Positions 48,145-61,038 of a DNA stretch of 64,000 nt are shown in pieces. A model generated the notes under the pieces. It worked only from the letters and a program-made list of their open reading frames with translations, did no database searches and had not been told where the DNA came from. Source of the stretch: Cylicocyclus nassatus. Its lineage: Eukaryota; Nematoda; Chromadorea; Rhabditida; Strongylidae. The stretch covers positions 12,252,880-12,316,879 of the forward strand of contig CATQJL010000112.1 in the NCBI GenBank assembly GCA_958299035.1, in the 5' to 3' direction. Position 1 is the first letter of the stretch, and each line of letters starts with the position of its first letter. Both the position numbers and the translations under genes were made by a program.

Positions 48145-48550
48145 GTGAGATTTCAATGCTGTACAATAGCAGAGCCCCTATCTAAGTAATCGCTCAAGCC
48201 CAGCTGCGGAAGATAAATTCCGAAGCGAGAAAATCGCCCTAGTAAGTACACGCCTCCCAGGAATCTCCGCCCATCAACTTGGGTGGTTTGGAGTTGATAA
48301 GTCCAAATTGCGCTCTAATGTATCTAGAGTTGTCATAAGTTCCTTTATTATGATCATCAGATTTTTGACGCTTCAGTATACCCTAGAGATCACTTTCGTA
48401 TTCATCTACTTCGGACCACCCACTTTGATGGGCTGAGATTTCTGGGCCGCTTGTACCTTCGAGGGCAATTGTTTCGACTCGGAGTTCGTCTTTTGCAGAA
48501 CTCTTGGGCGATTACTTAATTAGGGGCTATGCTGTTCATCAAAATCTCAC
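48145..48550. mobile_element. Palindromic element, about 405 bp
   Basis: GTGAGATTT(C)AATG...CAGAGCCCCTA and its complement; AAGTAATCGC and GCGATTACTT; CCATCAACTTGGGTGG and its diverged complement at the centre. Confidence 0.78.
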
Positions 48551-49638
48551 TATATTTAATTTGGATAGGCGGTGCCTTTATACAGCCCACGATTAAATCA
48601 TTTCTGCTCATAATTGCTTACTATAGAGTCGACCTCCTAGCGGAACATATTTAATTTTGCTCTACTCCTACGAATTTTGCCTGGGTCATTAGAAGTGCGT
48701 AAAGTTCCTGAGTATGTGTTAATAGATCTCCTCAATCTTAAGCGGTTTGCAAAAGATTTTATATAAATTTATGGAGACAATTCGCGCAAAGCTAAATTTT
48801 TTAAGGTATTTTTTTCGAGGAAAATGAGTATAACAGATGATGTCTAGCAGTTTCAGAACATACTATCACGTCTTTGTCACATCAACATTGATTGATGGAA
48901 TTGCGAGATATCGATTTTGTTTGTTTTTGGAGCTGCCTTTTCTTCCCATGATTCTTTTCCATGGTTCATTATAGCGTCTAACAAAAAAAGCAAGGAACTT
49001 TGTTGTAAAAATGCAGTATTTGACAATAAACAATGGTTAGAGACATTTATCCTGCAACATCATCAAATTCTTGCAATTTCTAGTTTCAAGAGCATTTTCT
49101 GTTTATTATTTGGATGAGCATCCGATTATTAGAATTTTTTTGGTTGTTTAAGGATATTGAATCACATAAACACTTGCCCACAACCGCTCTTCGCTGTTTC
49201 CCTCAGTTAGATCAAGGTTTATTCACATCTAAACAAACATGCTCAGCAGGATTACTGTAGAAAAGAAACGCAATGGGTATGGTATACATATTGCCCGTTA
49301 CAGGAAAAAGCATTCATTTCAAATATAGTATTTCACATTGTTTATTTACATATTGCTGCGACTTGGAGAACTGCTTTCCAAAAAGGCGCTATCCAATTTC
49401 GAATACAAAATTCGAAATCTAGGGCTTCTATGACAATTTAGTAAAAAGCTACTAGGTTGGAGCACAATTCTTGTACCAAAATTTTAAAAAATCTTTTAGT
49501 TTTCTGCAGCATCGGTGAAATCTGTAGATTTAGATAATAAAAAGAGTAAATCTTGCGCTTCAAAAAGTGTTTGAAGTAAAATTTTTTGAGGGCATGTGGG
49601 ACCGATATAACGATCAAAGGCAGCGCCTAGGCAAATCT
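48551..49638. other. Gene-free stretch
   Basis: AT-rich, nothing recognised. Confidence 0.4.
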
Positions 49639-49974
49639 GGACGTTTGGGGATCTCACGTGGACAATAGTTTTGGGGCCCTAACTAAGACACTGCCCAACC
49701 GGCAGTTCAGTTGATGTCCTAACGGCTGAGATATTCGCCTCCAAACTGGAGCTCAGGAACGTACTTTGCATGGATTCATGGCGCGGCACATCCGTTTCGC
49801 GTGGGTCCCCGCGCGAAAGCATGCAAACACGATGCAAGTCGTCCGATAATACGTTTTGGGATCCACTTTGGAGGCGTATATCTCAGCCGTTAGTGAGTCA
49901 TTTGCGCTGCCGCTTGGGCCGTGTCTTAGTGAGGGCCTCAAAATTACTTTCCACGTAAAAATCTCCAAAGGTCC
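49639..49974. mobile_element. Palindromic element, about 335 bp
   Basis: GGACGTTTGGGGATCTCACG with its diverged complement; near-identical inner blocks CTAACGGCTGAGATAT and ATATCTCAGCCGTTAG; CGCCTCCAAA with its complement TTTGGAGGCG. Confidence 0.85.
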
Positions 49975-51633
49975 AAAAACGAATTACTCGAAAAATGATT
50001 TTCGATTTTTGGTCAAGACTGCTAAACGTCTACTAAAATTCAAACTTATCTTTGGCTAGGAATAGGCTATGAATATTTTTTGAAACCAGCTGGTCCCTTT
50101 TCTTTGATATTGATTTTCTATAATATATAATAAAATATTACTTTTGATATACATAACAATGAACATTTTGTTGAGTTAATTATTTCGTTCTGAGCATTTC
50201 TAAAGCGATTTTCTTCTACTTATTGGTGCAAGAATTGTGCATCATTTCCCCCCCCCCCCCTCCTGCATGTACTGGCTGCTCAAACGACGGTTAGAAAAAA
50301 CAATTTTGAATGTGTCCTTGCAGTTGGAAGAACAAGAGTCAGGCAACAACCTTGTTCTGCCCTTAAGAGGTCCCCAAAAAGGTCCACCTTCAGTTCCAGC
50401 ATTTCTATGTTGCTTAAGACTTTGTGTGCTGGTCTTCGACTGCTGCGCCACTAAGCCCGAGCGCCTATCGGGCTTACCGAAGGGGCTTAGATGGCGTCCC
50501 CCCTTGTCTTGGGCATCTTTTACCCCCACTCTCCCCGGCCCAAAAGATGAGATTCCCTTCTTTCTCATCGACTGACTCGCTCTACGTGTGCTTAGTGCAA
50601 GATCCTTCCGCGAATAGAAACATTCGTCCCTTCGTGTTCTCGGGTTTCGCTTTCACGAAATTTTTCGGTTGTTCACTATGTGTGCGGATCTGCTTTCACC
50701 CATCATAACAATGTCGCAAATCGTTAAAGAGAATCCCTTGTGTAATGAATTTTAGAGCGACAGACATGCTCTCTCTCAAATAAACAAAATGGATGTAATG
50801 CGGTTTGCAGTTCTTTCAAACAAGCACTTAGTTCAGCAACGATACACGCTTCTGTTGAATGAAGTGTATTTCTTTGAATTTTGATTTTATTAATCACTAG
50901 CTAGCATTGTCAAAAAAATTTGTGCATACCTCAAAAAATTTTTTATGCCGTAGTTAAAAAGACACGAAGTTTATAGTACGTCAAAAAGTTTTGGAAAAAA
51001 AGTTTTAGATTACAAAATAAGTTTTTAGATTTCTCAGATTGTAAGGTCCTGATTATTAAGGTGAAAGCTTCGGCTCAAACTTGCTTGTTGCAAAAGCTAG
51101 AGAGCCTTTATTTATTCTATTTTTCGTCTATCTCAGTCTTAACCAAAAGATCCCTATTTTTGCTTTCTCAAATCGTCTGTGTTTTTCAGGGAATTGATAT
51201 TTTTGAGAGAAAGAGAGATTTGCGAGAGGATTTTGAGAGAATTTTTGACATTGTTACTAACGTTTTTTGGCAAAAAATCCAAACTTACAATTTTAACGGC
51301 TTTTTTAAAATCTATCCTTATTAAACTTCCCAGCATATTACATATTACAAAATAGGAATAATGGAGCAAAAACCTGATCAAATAAAAAGGTAATTTATTT
51401 TAATGCGCAGAAAAAGGTAGTGATTTTTTCGTACAGGGAGTACATCTGTCTATGTTTTAGGCTATCTCGTAAATCTTATACAGGGTTTTCCACCATTTTT
51501 CTACATTTTTTGAATTGAATTTTCCATGTCATGGACTTTAATCTTGTACAAGAAAAATTTTCATCCAAATTTTTATAATATTTGAGTTGAATTCTTGTAT
51601 ATCATGTCTATCTTTTCAACACCAGCTATTTAT
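49975..51633. other. Gene-free stretch
   Basis: C13 at 50248-50260 and a GC-richer patch (50330-50560) open in two opposing frames of about 110 codons, neither with a recognisable domain or splice context. Confidence 0.4.
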
Positions 51634-52604
51634 CAGGTTGTTCCATAAGTTCCGTCCGTTTTGTTTTTCAATCGCAATAAATCATGAACTTCTTGTTTCT
51701 AAATAGGTTTCAAGGCACCGCTCGATAGAGCAAAGCAAGCTCTACAAGAGGCTATCTCGTTTTTGCACCAGCTCTGGTCCATCTCGAGTTTCAAGGCAAA
51801 ACTAAAAAGACTCAACTACCCGAAAAGTCGAGAAAAAATCATAACTTCGCTCAGAAAAATCCTACAAAATTATTTACTTGTTCACATAAACACTATCCAT
51901 CTAAGACTCTTATATACGCCACTCCCGTACTTTTTCCATGGTTAGAAATTAAAAAAACGAAGATTTTCATGCTTTTGTCAGAGTGATGCTGTGATGTCCC
52001 TACATAGATAGTTGTATACCTAGCCTGTAGAAGTGCAAATGTAATTTTTCAGCTCCCTACAAGCTTCGGTTCTCGAGAAGTATTGAGTACAGCTTACCTT
52101 AGTTGGGCGCCTTACGCTAAAATCCATATTTCTCGAAAACTAGCGTCCTAGAGAGCTTCGCCTCAATTTTCATACTATTTCTACAGGCTAGGAGTATACA
52201 GTAGTGTACAACTATCTATGTAGGAACAGTACAGCATCGATTGAGCAAAAACATGAAAATCTTCGTTTTCTTAATTTCTAACCAAGAAAAAAATACGGGA
52301 ACGGCGTATATAAAATATAATGTATATAAAAGTCTCAGATGGATAGCGTTCATGCGAGCATGCAAGAATTTTTGTAGGTTTTTTTGAACGAATTTATGAT
52401 TTTTTCTCTAATTTTTGGGCAGTTGAATCTCTTTATTTTCCCCTTAAAACTCGAGATGGATCAGAGTTGGTGCAAAAGCGAGATAGCCTTCTTGTAGAGC
52501 CTGCTTTGCTCTATCGAACGGTACCTTGAAACCTATCTAGAAACAAGAAGTTCATGATTTATTGCGATTGAAAGTCAAAACGGACGGAAAGTATGGGACA
52601 ACCT
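51634..52604. mobile_element. Mariner-like palindrome (CAGGTTGTTCCATAAG ends)
   Basis: About 970 bp. Left CAGGTTGTTCCATAAGTTCC, right end its diverged complement. Long matched arms include AATAAATCATGAACTTCTTG, GATAGAGCAAAGCAAGCTCT and AACGAAGATTTTCATG with its complement. The centre lies near 52120. Confidence 0.88.
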
Positions 52605-53670
52605 ATTATTTCACCACTTTGTATCGATCTAAGATTGAAATCAAAAATCCATAAATCTGACGACTTTTTTGAAATCTTGTGAGAGTCAAGGCAACTCACG
52701 AATATTATAGATTTTCAAGTAATTTTTCCATTTTCTTACTTTTCCATATGTTGCACAAATTATGACTTTTCTATTTACTCTTTCCTAAAACATTTTCCAC
52801 TGGACATTTTTCTAGTTTTCCAAGAATTTCTTCAAACTGTTTTGATTGATGATCCATTGCAAGCGTCTGGCATGTTCCGTAACTCGAACGGCTTTTCTAT
52901 GATTGATTACTGGACATATTTTAAGCTTCTGAAACTGGTGAAACTTCTAGAATTTATGCTAGGTTTTAGGTTTCTCTCAGACATTTTCTTATAATGCTCC
53001 TTGAAAGGCTACATTTTTTTGCCAATTTTTGATTCACTGATAATTTTTTTCTTTCAAATTCGCTTTTATCAGCGGATTCATCTGAGATTTGATCATTTTC
53101 ATCTTATTTACCTGCAGCAGTAATGCATCTTGGTTATCACATCAACGCGAATATTCCATTTTCTTTGCAAGACCTACATTTTTTAGCTTTCCTATGCTAC
53201 TAACCCCTAAGTAACTCCATAGACAAGACATATTGACGGCCATAAAGACTTGCGCTGACGATTTTCTTTGCTGATTGCTGTCTTTTGGGAGTCATTAATG
53301 GCATTTACGGAGCATCCACATTGATGCTTGTTTTCTACTTGAGGTTAGGGAGTAAAGAAATAAAGAATTTTTCCATCAGATCCTGTTTTTTACCTTTTTT
53401 CTTCGAAATTGCCTCACTTTTCTAAGATTATGATTTGCTTTTCTAGTTGCCCTTATAACCAATCTTCTGTCGTGAAAATTCCACTTTCAGATTTTCAAAA
53501 TTTCCATTCTCCGCTTCGAAACGAATTTTCTGGAAAAAAAATCCCGGAAATTTATCGATTTTTTCATTTTAGTGCTCAGCTTCGTTTATTTGACCAGATT
53601 CAGGCGAGTTGATGGCCACATGTAGCCAACCGGTCACCAACAGATAGAAGGTAAGCTGGAATATTTGCCT
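52605..53670. other. Gene-free stretch upstream of the receptor gene
   Basis: AT-rich. An AAG|GTAAGC donor-like site at 53650 could mark an untranslated first exon of the receptor gene, but I cannot confirm it. Confidence 0.35.
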
Positions 53671-53679
53671 GAGCTCTTA

Positions 53680-54021
53680 TTGGCGGGTTTTCTACCGTAA
53701 TCAGCAAGAAAGAACCAAAATACGGTAAATTGACAGAAGAATCGCGCATGCGCTTTTTAGCCGCTTGTCGCTTGACTTACGTGGTTTCCAGTGGAGAACT
53801 CGTGTAATTTTTTCCTTTTTATTGAAAATGGCTATAAATATTGTGAGTCGTATTAAAGGCAAGTTTTTCACCGTAATCAGTAGAAAAATGCTAAAAATTA
53901 GGTAAAATGGTAAAATCGTATACTCGCTGTAAAGGAATTTTCGCTTGAGTTGTTTTGTGGTAGAAAAGTCATGCGGATATTTTTCTTTTGGTCTCTATAA
54001 ATGGACGAGTTTTCCTCTTTA
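53680..54021 (+). promoter_or_regulatory. Tandemly duplicated promoter-like region of the receptor gene
   Basis: Two diverged copies of a unit of about 165-175 bp. Each has ACCGTAATCAG (53694 and 53870), a TGTCGCTTGA/TTTCGCTTGA block, a T-rich run and CTATAAAT (53832-53839 and 53995-54002). The second TATA-like box is followed by a pyrimidine-rich TTTCCTCTTTAG ending at 54022, a possible spliced-leader acceptor 13 bases before the start codon. Confidence 0.5.
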
Positions 54022-54035
54022 GTGGATGGGGCCGA

Positions 54036-57000
54036 ATGCTGACGCGACAAGTGTTCGTGATAGCGTGGGCGGTGGCGATGTACGCGATATCGCACGCGAA
54101 TCGCGATGCGAATCGTCTTTTCGAGGATCTACTGGCCGACTACAACAAACTCGTCCGACCGGTCGACAACAATAGCGACACGCTTGTCGTCCGTTTCAAA
54201 TTGAAACTTAGCCAATTGCTCGATGTGGTGAGATTTGATCTCTTGTTAAAGGATGAGGTTAGAGGGTTGATTTAGCATTGGAGCGCGTTATCCGCGAAAA
54301 TACGCTCTTTTTTGCTATTTTCTAGCGCAAATTTCACACTTTTTCTGCAGAATTTTCGCATCAATAGTGCTAATGCCCCCACTCAATCGCTTATGATCAC
54401 TCATATGCGGTTGTGAAGCTGTTCATCGGCGAGTGGCAACGCATTTGACAGCACTCTTCAAATCTGCCAATACGCCTGCCAATTTGTACCCGGCGTGTGG
54501 CTGGCGGCGCACGCACGACTTCCGATGATTAGCCAAGCGAAATCGCTTTCGAGACCTAGCGGCTGGAAAGAGGGGGAAAATTTAAGAAAGAAAAGTCTGA
54601 GAAAACGTTGTTTTCCTAAAAGAAAAATGTTTTTTCCAGCATGAAAAGAATCAAATCATGACGACGAACGTTTGGCTGCAACATGTGAGTTTGTTTCTTA
54701 CAATCATACTTTTAGAGAAATTTTCTAAATGAAGAATTTGAAGCTGCAATGTGTGGAAAGTTCAAAAAGTAATAAAGAAAATGCGCTGTTTTATAAATTA
54801 TTCTCGTTACTGATAATTTTTCTCAAAATTTCTTAGAATTCAATGTTCGAGTCTGCTTGTCAAAGGTATTTGATTTGGTCTTTTTATATTTGGCATGATC
54901 GTAATTCTAAAAATTTCCTTTATAAATTTTTACGTCGTTGTGACTGTTTTCAACCAAATTTTTCGAAATTCTTAGAAAATTTGGGACGCATACAAGCGTG
55001 TAAAAATTTTTGAAATCTTTGCTGAAAACTTTTCGGAGGGCTTCATGACGTCAATATCCTGTATCTATAAAAAATTATCTTACACATTCCCTTTCCCCCC
55101 ATTCCCGCAAAGAACACTCATAGGAAAAGCATTGACTTAAGGTTACATTTGCAAGATTTTTTTTCCTAACGTCTTGAAAGCTTTTCGACAGCAGATTGCC
55201 TCGTTAGTATCTTTTTATTCTACTTTACACTAATAATTGCTCTGCTTTATCTTCTTATCACTTTCTGTTGATTTTTCTCCTTTCTCTCGATTTTTCTGTA
55301 TTTTCTTATCTTACAATTATAAAACTCGGATAAGCGCTCTCTCATCAGAAATACTTGAAATTAGCTTTACTAATAACGGTTCAATCGAGAAAACTCAAAG
55401 TGTGCAGTCTGCGACTGACATCTGAGCGTTGTTTTGTCGTGCGGGTGGTGCTAGCAGTGCTCAAATTTCATCTCTAGAGAGATTTTTCTGGTTTGACAAG
55501 GGGAAAATACTTGGTCGAAGTGGCGTTTCCATACCATATGTATATTGCCTTATAGAGCATGGAACGCTGATTTCAAAACTGCTTTCGATATCTGCAAAGC
55601 ATTTTTGGGAAGGGAGTTATGGAAGTTTTTCTTTGCAAAATTTTGAAGCGCCAATAAATGCAATAAAATCATTCAGAACCTTAGTCTGTGAGCTCAAATG
55701 TGGCCATGATTACTACCAAAGCGTTTTGTGCAATAATTAGCTTCAATCTAATAAAGTCATGTCCGTCACTACTCTTTTTAAACGCCGAAAAGACTTCAAC
55801 ACCCGTTTTTACCTCAACCAAATCAATGAATTTTTACCTCAAAAATTCCCAGAACTTTCCTTCCAGAAGGAAAGTTTGCAGATAAAAAAAGCAGAATTAA
55901 AATCAGCGTTCCATGCTTTATAAGATAGTATACATTTCGAAACCGCCACTTCGACCTGGTATCCTTCCCTTGTGAGACCTCAGTTTGATTAAGAAACTGG
56001 CATATGAGAAGAAATTCCAAAGTAGCCCTCTACAGTATATTTTTTAATCTTCGATTACTTGAACCTTACTCTTTTCAAAGATGTGCATAGCAGATGTGTT
56101 TCATTTATTTTTCTACTTTGGAAAATTCTTATTTTCTTTTTACACTAATCTCTCGTTCTGTGATTTTTTATTAAGTTTTAGAAAAATGCTCATCACCGTA
56201 ACATGATGTTTTTCTGAAAGATAGAGAAACTTGAAGGCAGTAGCAGGGTCCTGATCATAAATGCAGCAAAATCGAACTTGAACTTTGTCTGTTTCCTTTG
56301 TATCCTCTGTTTCTGCAGAATTTCCTGATACACTATGCGAACCAAAAGAAAAGTCAGTCGAAATAAGATCGAAACCTGAGTCAGAAAGAAGTTAAGCAGA
56401 AAAAAATGCTGCTGAACAATTTCTTCAATATCATTAGCTCATTCTATAGAGCTCTATCCAATGAGCGCATACCTGGTTCGGGGTCACATATCTCGCAAAA
56501 AACCCGTGAAAATAGGTAATTTCAAATTGGTCTTATATAGAAAATCTGTTGTTTTATGTGCCTATCGAATGGTTCGTGTATAAGTACAAATTTTTACAAA
56601 CGCGGATACTAAATGAACCTTTTGCTAAGCTAAAATAATTTTTACTCAGAACAGCACATTTCTAGACCATCAAAATTTCATGGAAATTTTAGAAAAAATC
56701 TTTCGAACTATTTTGATGATTTATACCAGATGCCTATTTGATTGCCAGCTACGCGGCGATTTATGAGCAAAAAATCTAGAAGCGTGGACGTTTACCGTGA
56801 CGTCACCGCTAAGATGGAAAACTTCGAGTTCCGAAAATAGAAATATTGGGCGCTGATTCCGTATATGTCTTTTGCTTGAAAGTGATTTTTAAGGGAGTCA
56901 TGAGATTGCGGCGTTTTCAACGCGACATCGTTTTTATTTCTAAAATCTTGAAAGTCTCATCAAAGGTATTATGTAACGCAAAAAATTCTTCTATCATTCA

Positions 57001-59757
57001 GTTTTAGCTAGCATATTCCTTGAATTCATAGTAAGAATTCGTACAGAGGTAGCTGACTAAATAGTTCACTTCAAAGTATAAAACTTGCAACATATTAAAC
57101 GATATTGTTCTTATTTTTCATAATATTTTGTACTTTCATAACTATACCTCATTACGGATAATAAAAGCATTGTAAAAGCAATCGACTTTCTTTGTACCTC
57201 TCAAGTTTGGTTTTCATTCTATATGAATTTACGCAGAATAAGTATGGATACCCCATTTGGAAGGAGATTTCTCACCTGTAAATATCGAAATTTACTGATT
57301 TAGATGCTTGCATTAACTTAAAACAACGAACAATTACATATAAAAATGTGACGAATTGTATTCAGAGTTGGACAGACTACAAATTACGGTGGAATCCCGA
57401 CGATTACGGTGGTGTTGATGTCCTCTATGTGCCTTCTGATACGATATGGCTGCCGGATATTGTTTTATACAACAAGTAATTATCAATATTTATATTTTAT
57501 TCTATAGATTTGATTATCTGCATTTTAGCGCCGATGGTAATTACCAAGTGACTATTATGACCAAGGCTAAACTTTCCTATAATGGAACTGTCGAATGGGC
57601 TCCTCCAGCTATTTATAAGAGGTTAGCAAGAGATTTTTTTTTATAAATTATTTCTGCTCTTTCATGAAAAATGAATTTATAGCATGTGTCAAATAGATGT
57701 CGAGTTCTTTCCTTTCGACCGGCAACAATGCGAGATGAAGTTTGGTTAGTGATTTTAAGCGAAAGCGATATGAGCATGAGAGCTTTTGTCTCCATGACCC
57801 TAACCTTAAAAGATTTTTCGCCTTTCCTACAATTTTTGTTTTACTCAACTTTAGAATATTTGTAAAGACCACCGTGGTAAGATTTTGATTAAGAAATTGT
57901 GGGAGATGGACCATTTTTCAGAGTTTTTGAATTTCATTTTCTAAGTTCTAGTTTGAAAAGTTTGAAGTTTAGGCTCTTGGACGTATGGTGGCCTCGAGGT
58001 AGATTTGATTCATAAGGACGAACATCTCCAAGAAGAGATGATTGAGATTGTTGAAGGAGTCGACGGGCCAATGGAAGAGTCTGTCTGGATAGTCGACGAA
58101 GGTAAGTGATTACGACGAAGGTAAAGGACATCGAGAATATGATTGATTCAATCAATCATATTCTCGATGTCCTTTTTTGAATGATTATTGGTCATTTTTG
58201 AATTCCTCCTTATTTTGCAGTAAGCTTCTGTGGTGTAAACAATTATCGAGAACTCTTTTCGCCTCACTAGATTTGCCCTCCTACGTTTAGCATTCTATTA
58301 TTGAGGCTCACATTGCTGTATATATAACTTCTGCAACAGCAAAGAGGAGCTACTGTCATGCCAAAGTTGTTATAATACTTCACCAGCTAACATTTCCGTT
58401 TATTTGAATTCGTCAGAGACCGGAAGTGAGAAACATAATGAGATCTTGTCTCTTTCGAACGCTTTATCACAGCAGTTAAACAACAATAAGTTGGACAAAT
58501 TCATGGAACATGTCGAAGACAAAACAACTCACCTTTTCGGAAGTTGAATAGAAACAACCACTCACTGCTGCGCGCTAAGGATCAAATGAGGAGCACTAAG
58601 GTCGGATACGGATATTGCTCCAGATGGCGCGAGTTCATTCGTTATAGTTATGCATCCCTCCTTTCTGTTCATCCTTTTGTTTCTAGTCGAAACCCAGCAC
58701 ATTTGTAAGGTTTTTCGAGTCGCCACATTAGTTCGTGACAGAAGATGTAAGATTCTGCATTTGATGGCGCTTTTTCGGCGCATGCCTAGATTACGCTGTT
58801 TCCTGGATTACGAGTAACCAAGTGGCTGCGAGAAAAACCTTGAAAGCGTGCTGATTTCGGTTGGAAATCCGAGGATGAAGAGAATGCATAACCATAACGA
58901 ACGAACTCGCCATTTTTGAAGCAATGTTGCTTTTGACCTAGTTGATGCCTCAGGGCTCCTCATCCTTCGTTTGCGCTCAGCAGTGAGTGGTGTTCTTTAT
59001 CCAAATAAAAAGTTGGGCTGTTTCATCTTGGCACTTTTTTCAGTAGAAGAGGATTACATAAGAACATCAAACAAGAAAGCAAGCGAAAAGAGTTTTTTCC
59101 CATGCTGTTTTGGGGCTAAGGACTAGACCAATGTTGCGTCCTTCCTTGGCGTCCGGGTTTCAACTCGCTGTGATTTAATCTCCTGTGTTAGAGGGTTGAT
59201 GATAAGATCTTATATGTTCCTTACTTCCAGGCTTTGGTGAAGGCAAACAAGTCGAACGTTAGCTGAGGATGACTAGATAAGGCAAAAGAAGCCTTAAAAT
59301 TTGTCAGCCCTTTTGAGCGCTCTATGTAGAACCACCTTATTTTCAGATGTATGAACCGCTCTTTTTCGAATTTTTAAGCGAGCTGCTCCGCTTCACTAGG
59401 CTGAAAACTTTTAGGCCGTACGCAGTACGGTATATGGTCCTTTGGTCGCAAAGTTCTTTGGCGTGTTTGGAATGGTCAATTTGAAAATATCCCCGCGGCT
59501 TATACACCTGAAAATAGGATAGTCTTCCCTTCTTTGTTCTTTCCTCCTTTTTTGCTCTAATTCCTTGGTAATTCCTGGAATAATTATATTTTGCCACCCG
59601 CGTCGCAAAATTAGCCCTTCAAATTAATAGGGCTTGCCACAGTATTAGCTATTTTCTTTCCCCGACATTCGCTTCTTCTAGGTATTGACTTGAGCGACTA
59701 CTATCCCAGCGTTGAGTGGGATATTCTGAAAGTGCCGGGCAAGCGACACTCTAAACG
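54036..59757 (+). CDS. unc-29: Nicotinic acetylcholine receptor subunit, levamisole type (partial, 7 exons)
   Basis: A Cys-loop ligand-gated cation channel subunit of the cholinergic neuromuscular junction. Coding exons: 54036-54227, 54640-54684, 57366-57475, 57529-57621, 57683-57744, 57973-58101 and 59682-59757. All junctions are GT/AG with matching phases, about 235 codons. The start Met opens a signal peptide ([20 protein letters not shown]) followed by [12 protein letters not shown]. Ligand-binding-domain landmarks: [33 protein letters not shown], the Cys-loop between C149 and C163 with [16 protein letters not shown], and [12 protein letters not shown]-glycosylation sites NNS and NGT are present. 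The region up to KRHSKR ends before the loop C position where alpha subunits carry a Cys pair, so alpha or non-alpha cannot be read directly. The long insert after GLEVDL and overall sequence suggest UNC-29/LEV-1 group, unc-29 most likely. The transmembrane exons are not found before 64000. Confidence 0.88.
55496..55973. mobile_element. Palindromic MITE, family D copy 2, in receptor intron 2
   Basis: Ends ACAAGGGGAA and TTCCCTTGT with shared GGTCGAAGTGGC, CATGGAACGCTGATTT and their complements. More diverged than copy 1 at 37948-38401. Confidence 0.78.
58123..58175. repeat. Perfect 26-bp inverted repeat with one-base loop, receptor intron 6
   Basis: AAAGGACATCGAGAATATGA and the following six bases are repeated exactly as reverse complement after a single C at 58149. 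It begins 21 bases after the exon 6 donor, next to a duplicated CGACGAAGGTAA copy of that donor. Confidence 0.95.
58180..59334. other. Receptor intron 6, nothing else recognised
   Basis: AT-rich intronic DNA without a supported exon. Confidence 0.4.
59335..59518. mobile_element. Small palindromic repeat, family E copy 1, receptor intron 6
   Basis: CCTTATTTTCAGATGTATGA at the left and, inverted, CCTATTTTCAGGTGTATAAG at the right, about 184 bp. The same termini occur at 62689-62892. Confidence 0.75.
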
Positions 59758-61038
59758 GTAAGTGCTTTCCATTTTTAAGTTTTAGGGGAGGGGGAGGGGG
59801 GGGGGGGAGGGAACACGCAAAGCCAAGAATGATCGAAGATTGGTGAAAGAAAGCTATTTCCTTACCCACATCTGTAATGTAGTTGTTCCAATGTAATTAT
59901 TTGGATGTTTCGAGAAAAAAGTAATTGCTTTCGAAAGACTCCAGATTACCTAGCAAAAACAGGTTTTCGTTTCCGAATTTCTAAAGTTACCGTGTCCGCT
60001 AGAATGCGTCCCACTGCTCCACCCACTTCTGGAGATTTTTTACTCAGAAATTCATTTGAGAAACGCTGACGTATTGCCAGCTGCAAAAAGCTTGAAAATT
60101 GATTGGATTTCTTCGGAAGGATTGCATGCTATACGGTAACTCAACATTCCCTAAACGCAATTACACAATATATTGAGGGAAGTAGATATCTCCTAAATTT
60201 GTTTCTTATGGAAGAAACCATTTCCGTGATTGAAATTGAAGAAGATGCACAAATTGTTCAGTAGATGAGGGAAATTTTGAAAAGTACAAGGGAGTCTTTT
60301 TCAAACCAAGCTTGGACATAAATTTTTTTCACATATCTGCAAAAACTGAAAGCAAAGGGCTTATATAATAAAATTTGTGGAACAATAACTTAGAAAAAAA
60401 TGCTAAGAAGTCTCTTAAACGCCCGTTCTCTGAGTCAAGGTTTTTTCTGCCAATTAAGAATTACAATCTCTCAGAGATCAATGCTGAATCCTTTTCTATG
60501 ATCGTTGTCAAATTTTTTTGTTTTGTTTTCGCAGTGATAATTTCTCTTTGAAAAAACCAAACTCAACTATCCGCTTCCTTCGTTAATTTCTTCCGCAGTC
60601 GTTCTTTTTTTCTGCCTTCCTTTCTACGATATTAATCCAATATATGCACATCGATCGTCGGGTGTTCGCTTGGAAGACGGCTGACAGGCGAATTCCCTAA
60701 GGGGAGCAGCGCAGCGGAATGATTTTTTCGCAACTGTGCAATGAATTCTTTCTTCCCGTCATACGCTGCCTCCTCGAATCGCCTTTTAAACAAGCTGACG
60801 AGACAAGCGAACACATCTAACGGATAGGGGCAGAATAGAATGAAAGAATGGTAAGGAGAGGGAACGAATGGTGAAAATTATTCCTTTTGGATTGAAAAGA
60901 GCAAATAATTGAACAACATAAACGAAGAATGACTTGTCGTAACCCATTCATATGCCTAAAAATAAGGCTGGGTTTATATATTCCGGAATTCGCGGATCAG
61001 TATGAACCCGGCCTAAGCTGCAGTAATCGTTTTATATA
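59758..61038. other. Intron 7 or downstream DNA of the receptor gene, nothing recognised
   Basis: No exon encoding loop C or a transmembrane helix could be found. G12 run at 59796-59807. Confidence 0.4.

Noticed and set aside
50237..50575. Opposing open frames of 112 and 108 codons
   Set aside because: Both are open only because of a GC-rich patch and poly(C) run; neither has a recognisable domain.
58123..58175. Intronic hairpin considered as a microRNA precursor
   Set aside because: Perfect pairing with a one-base loop does not fit a typical Dicer/Drosha precursor.
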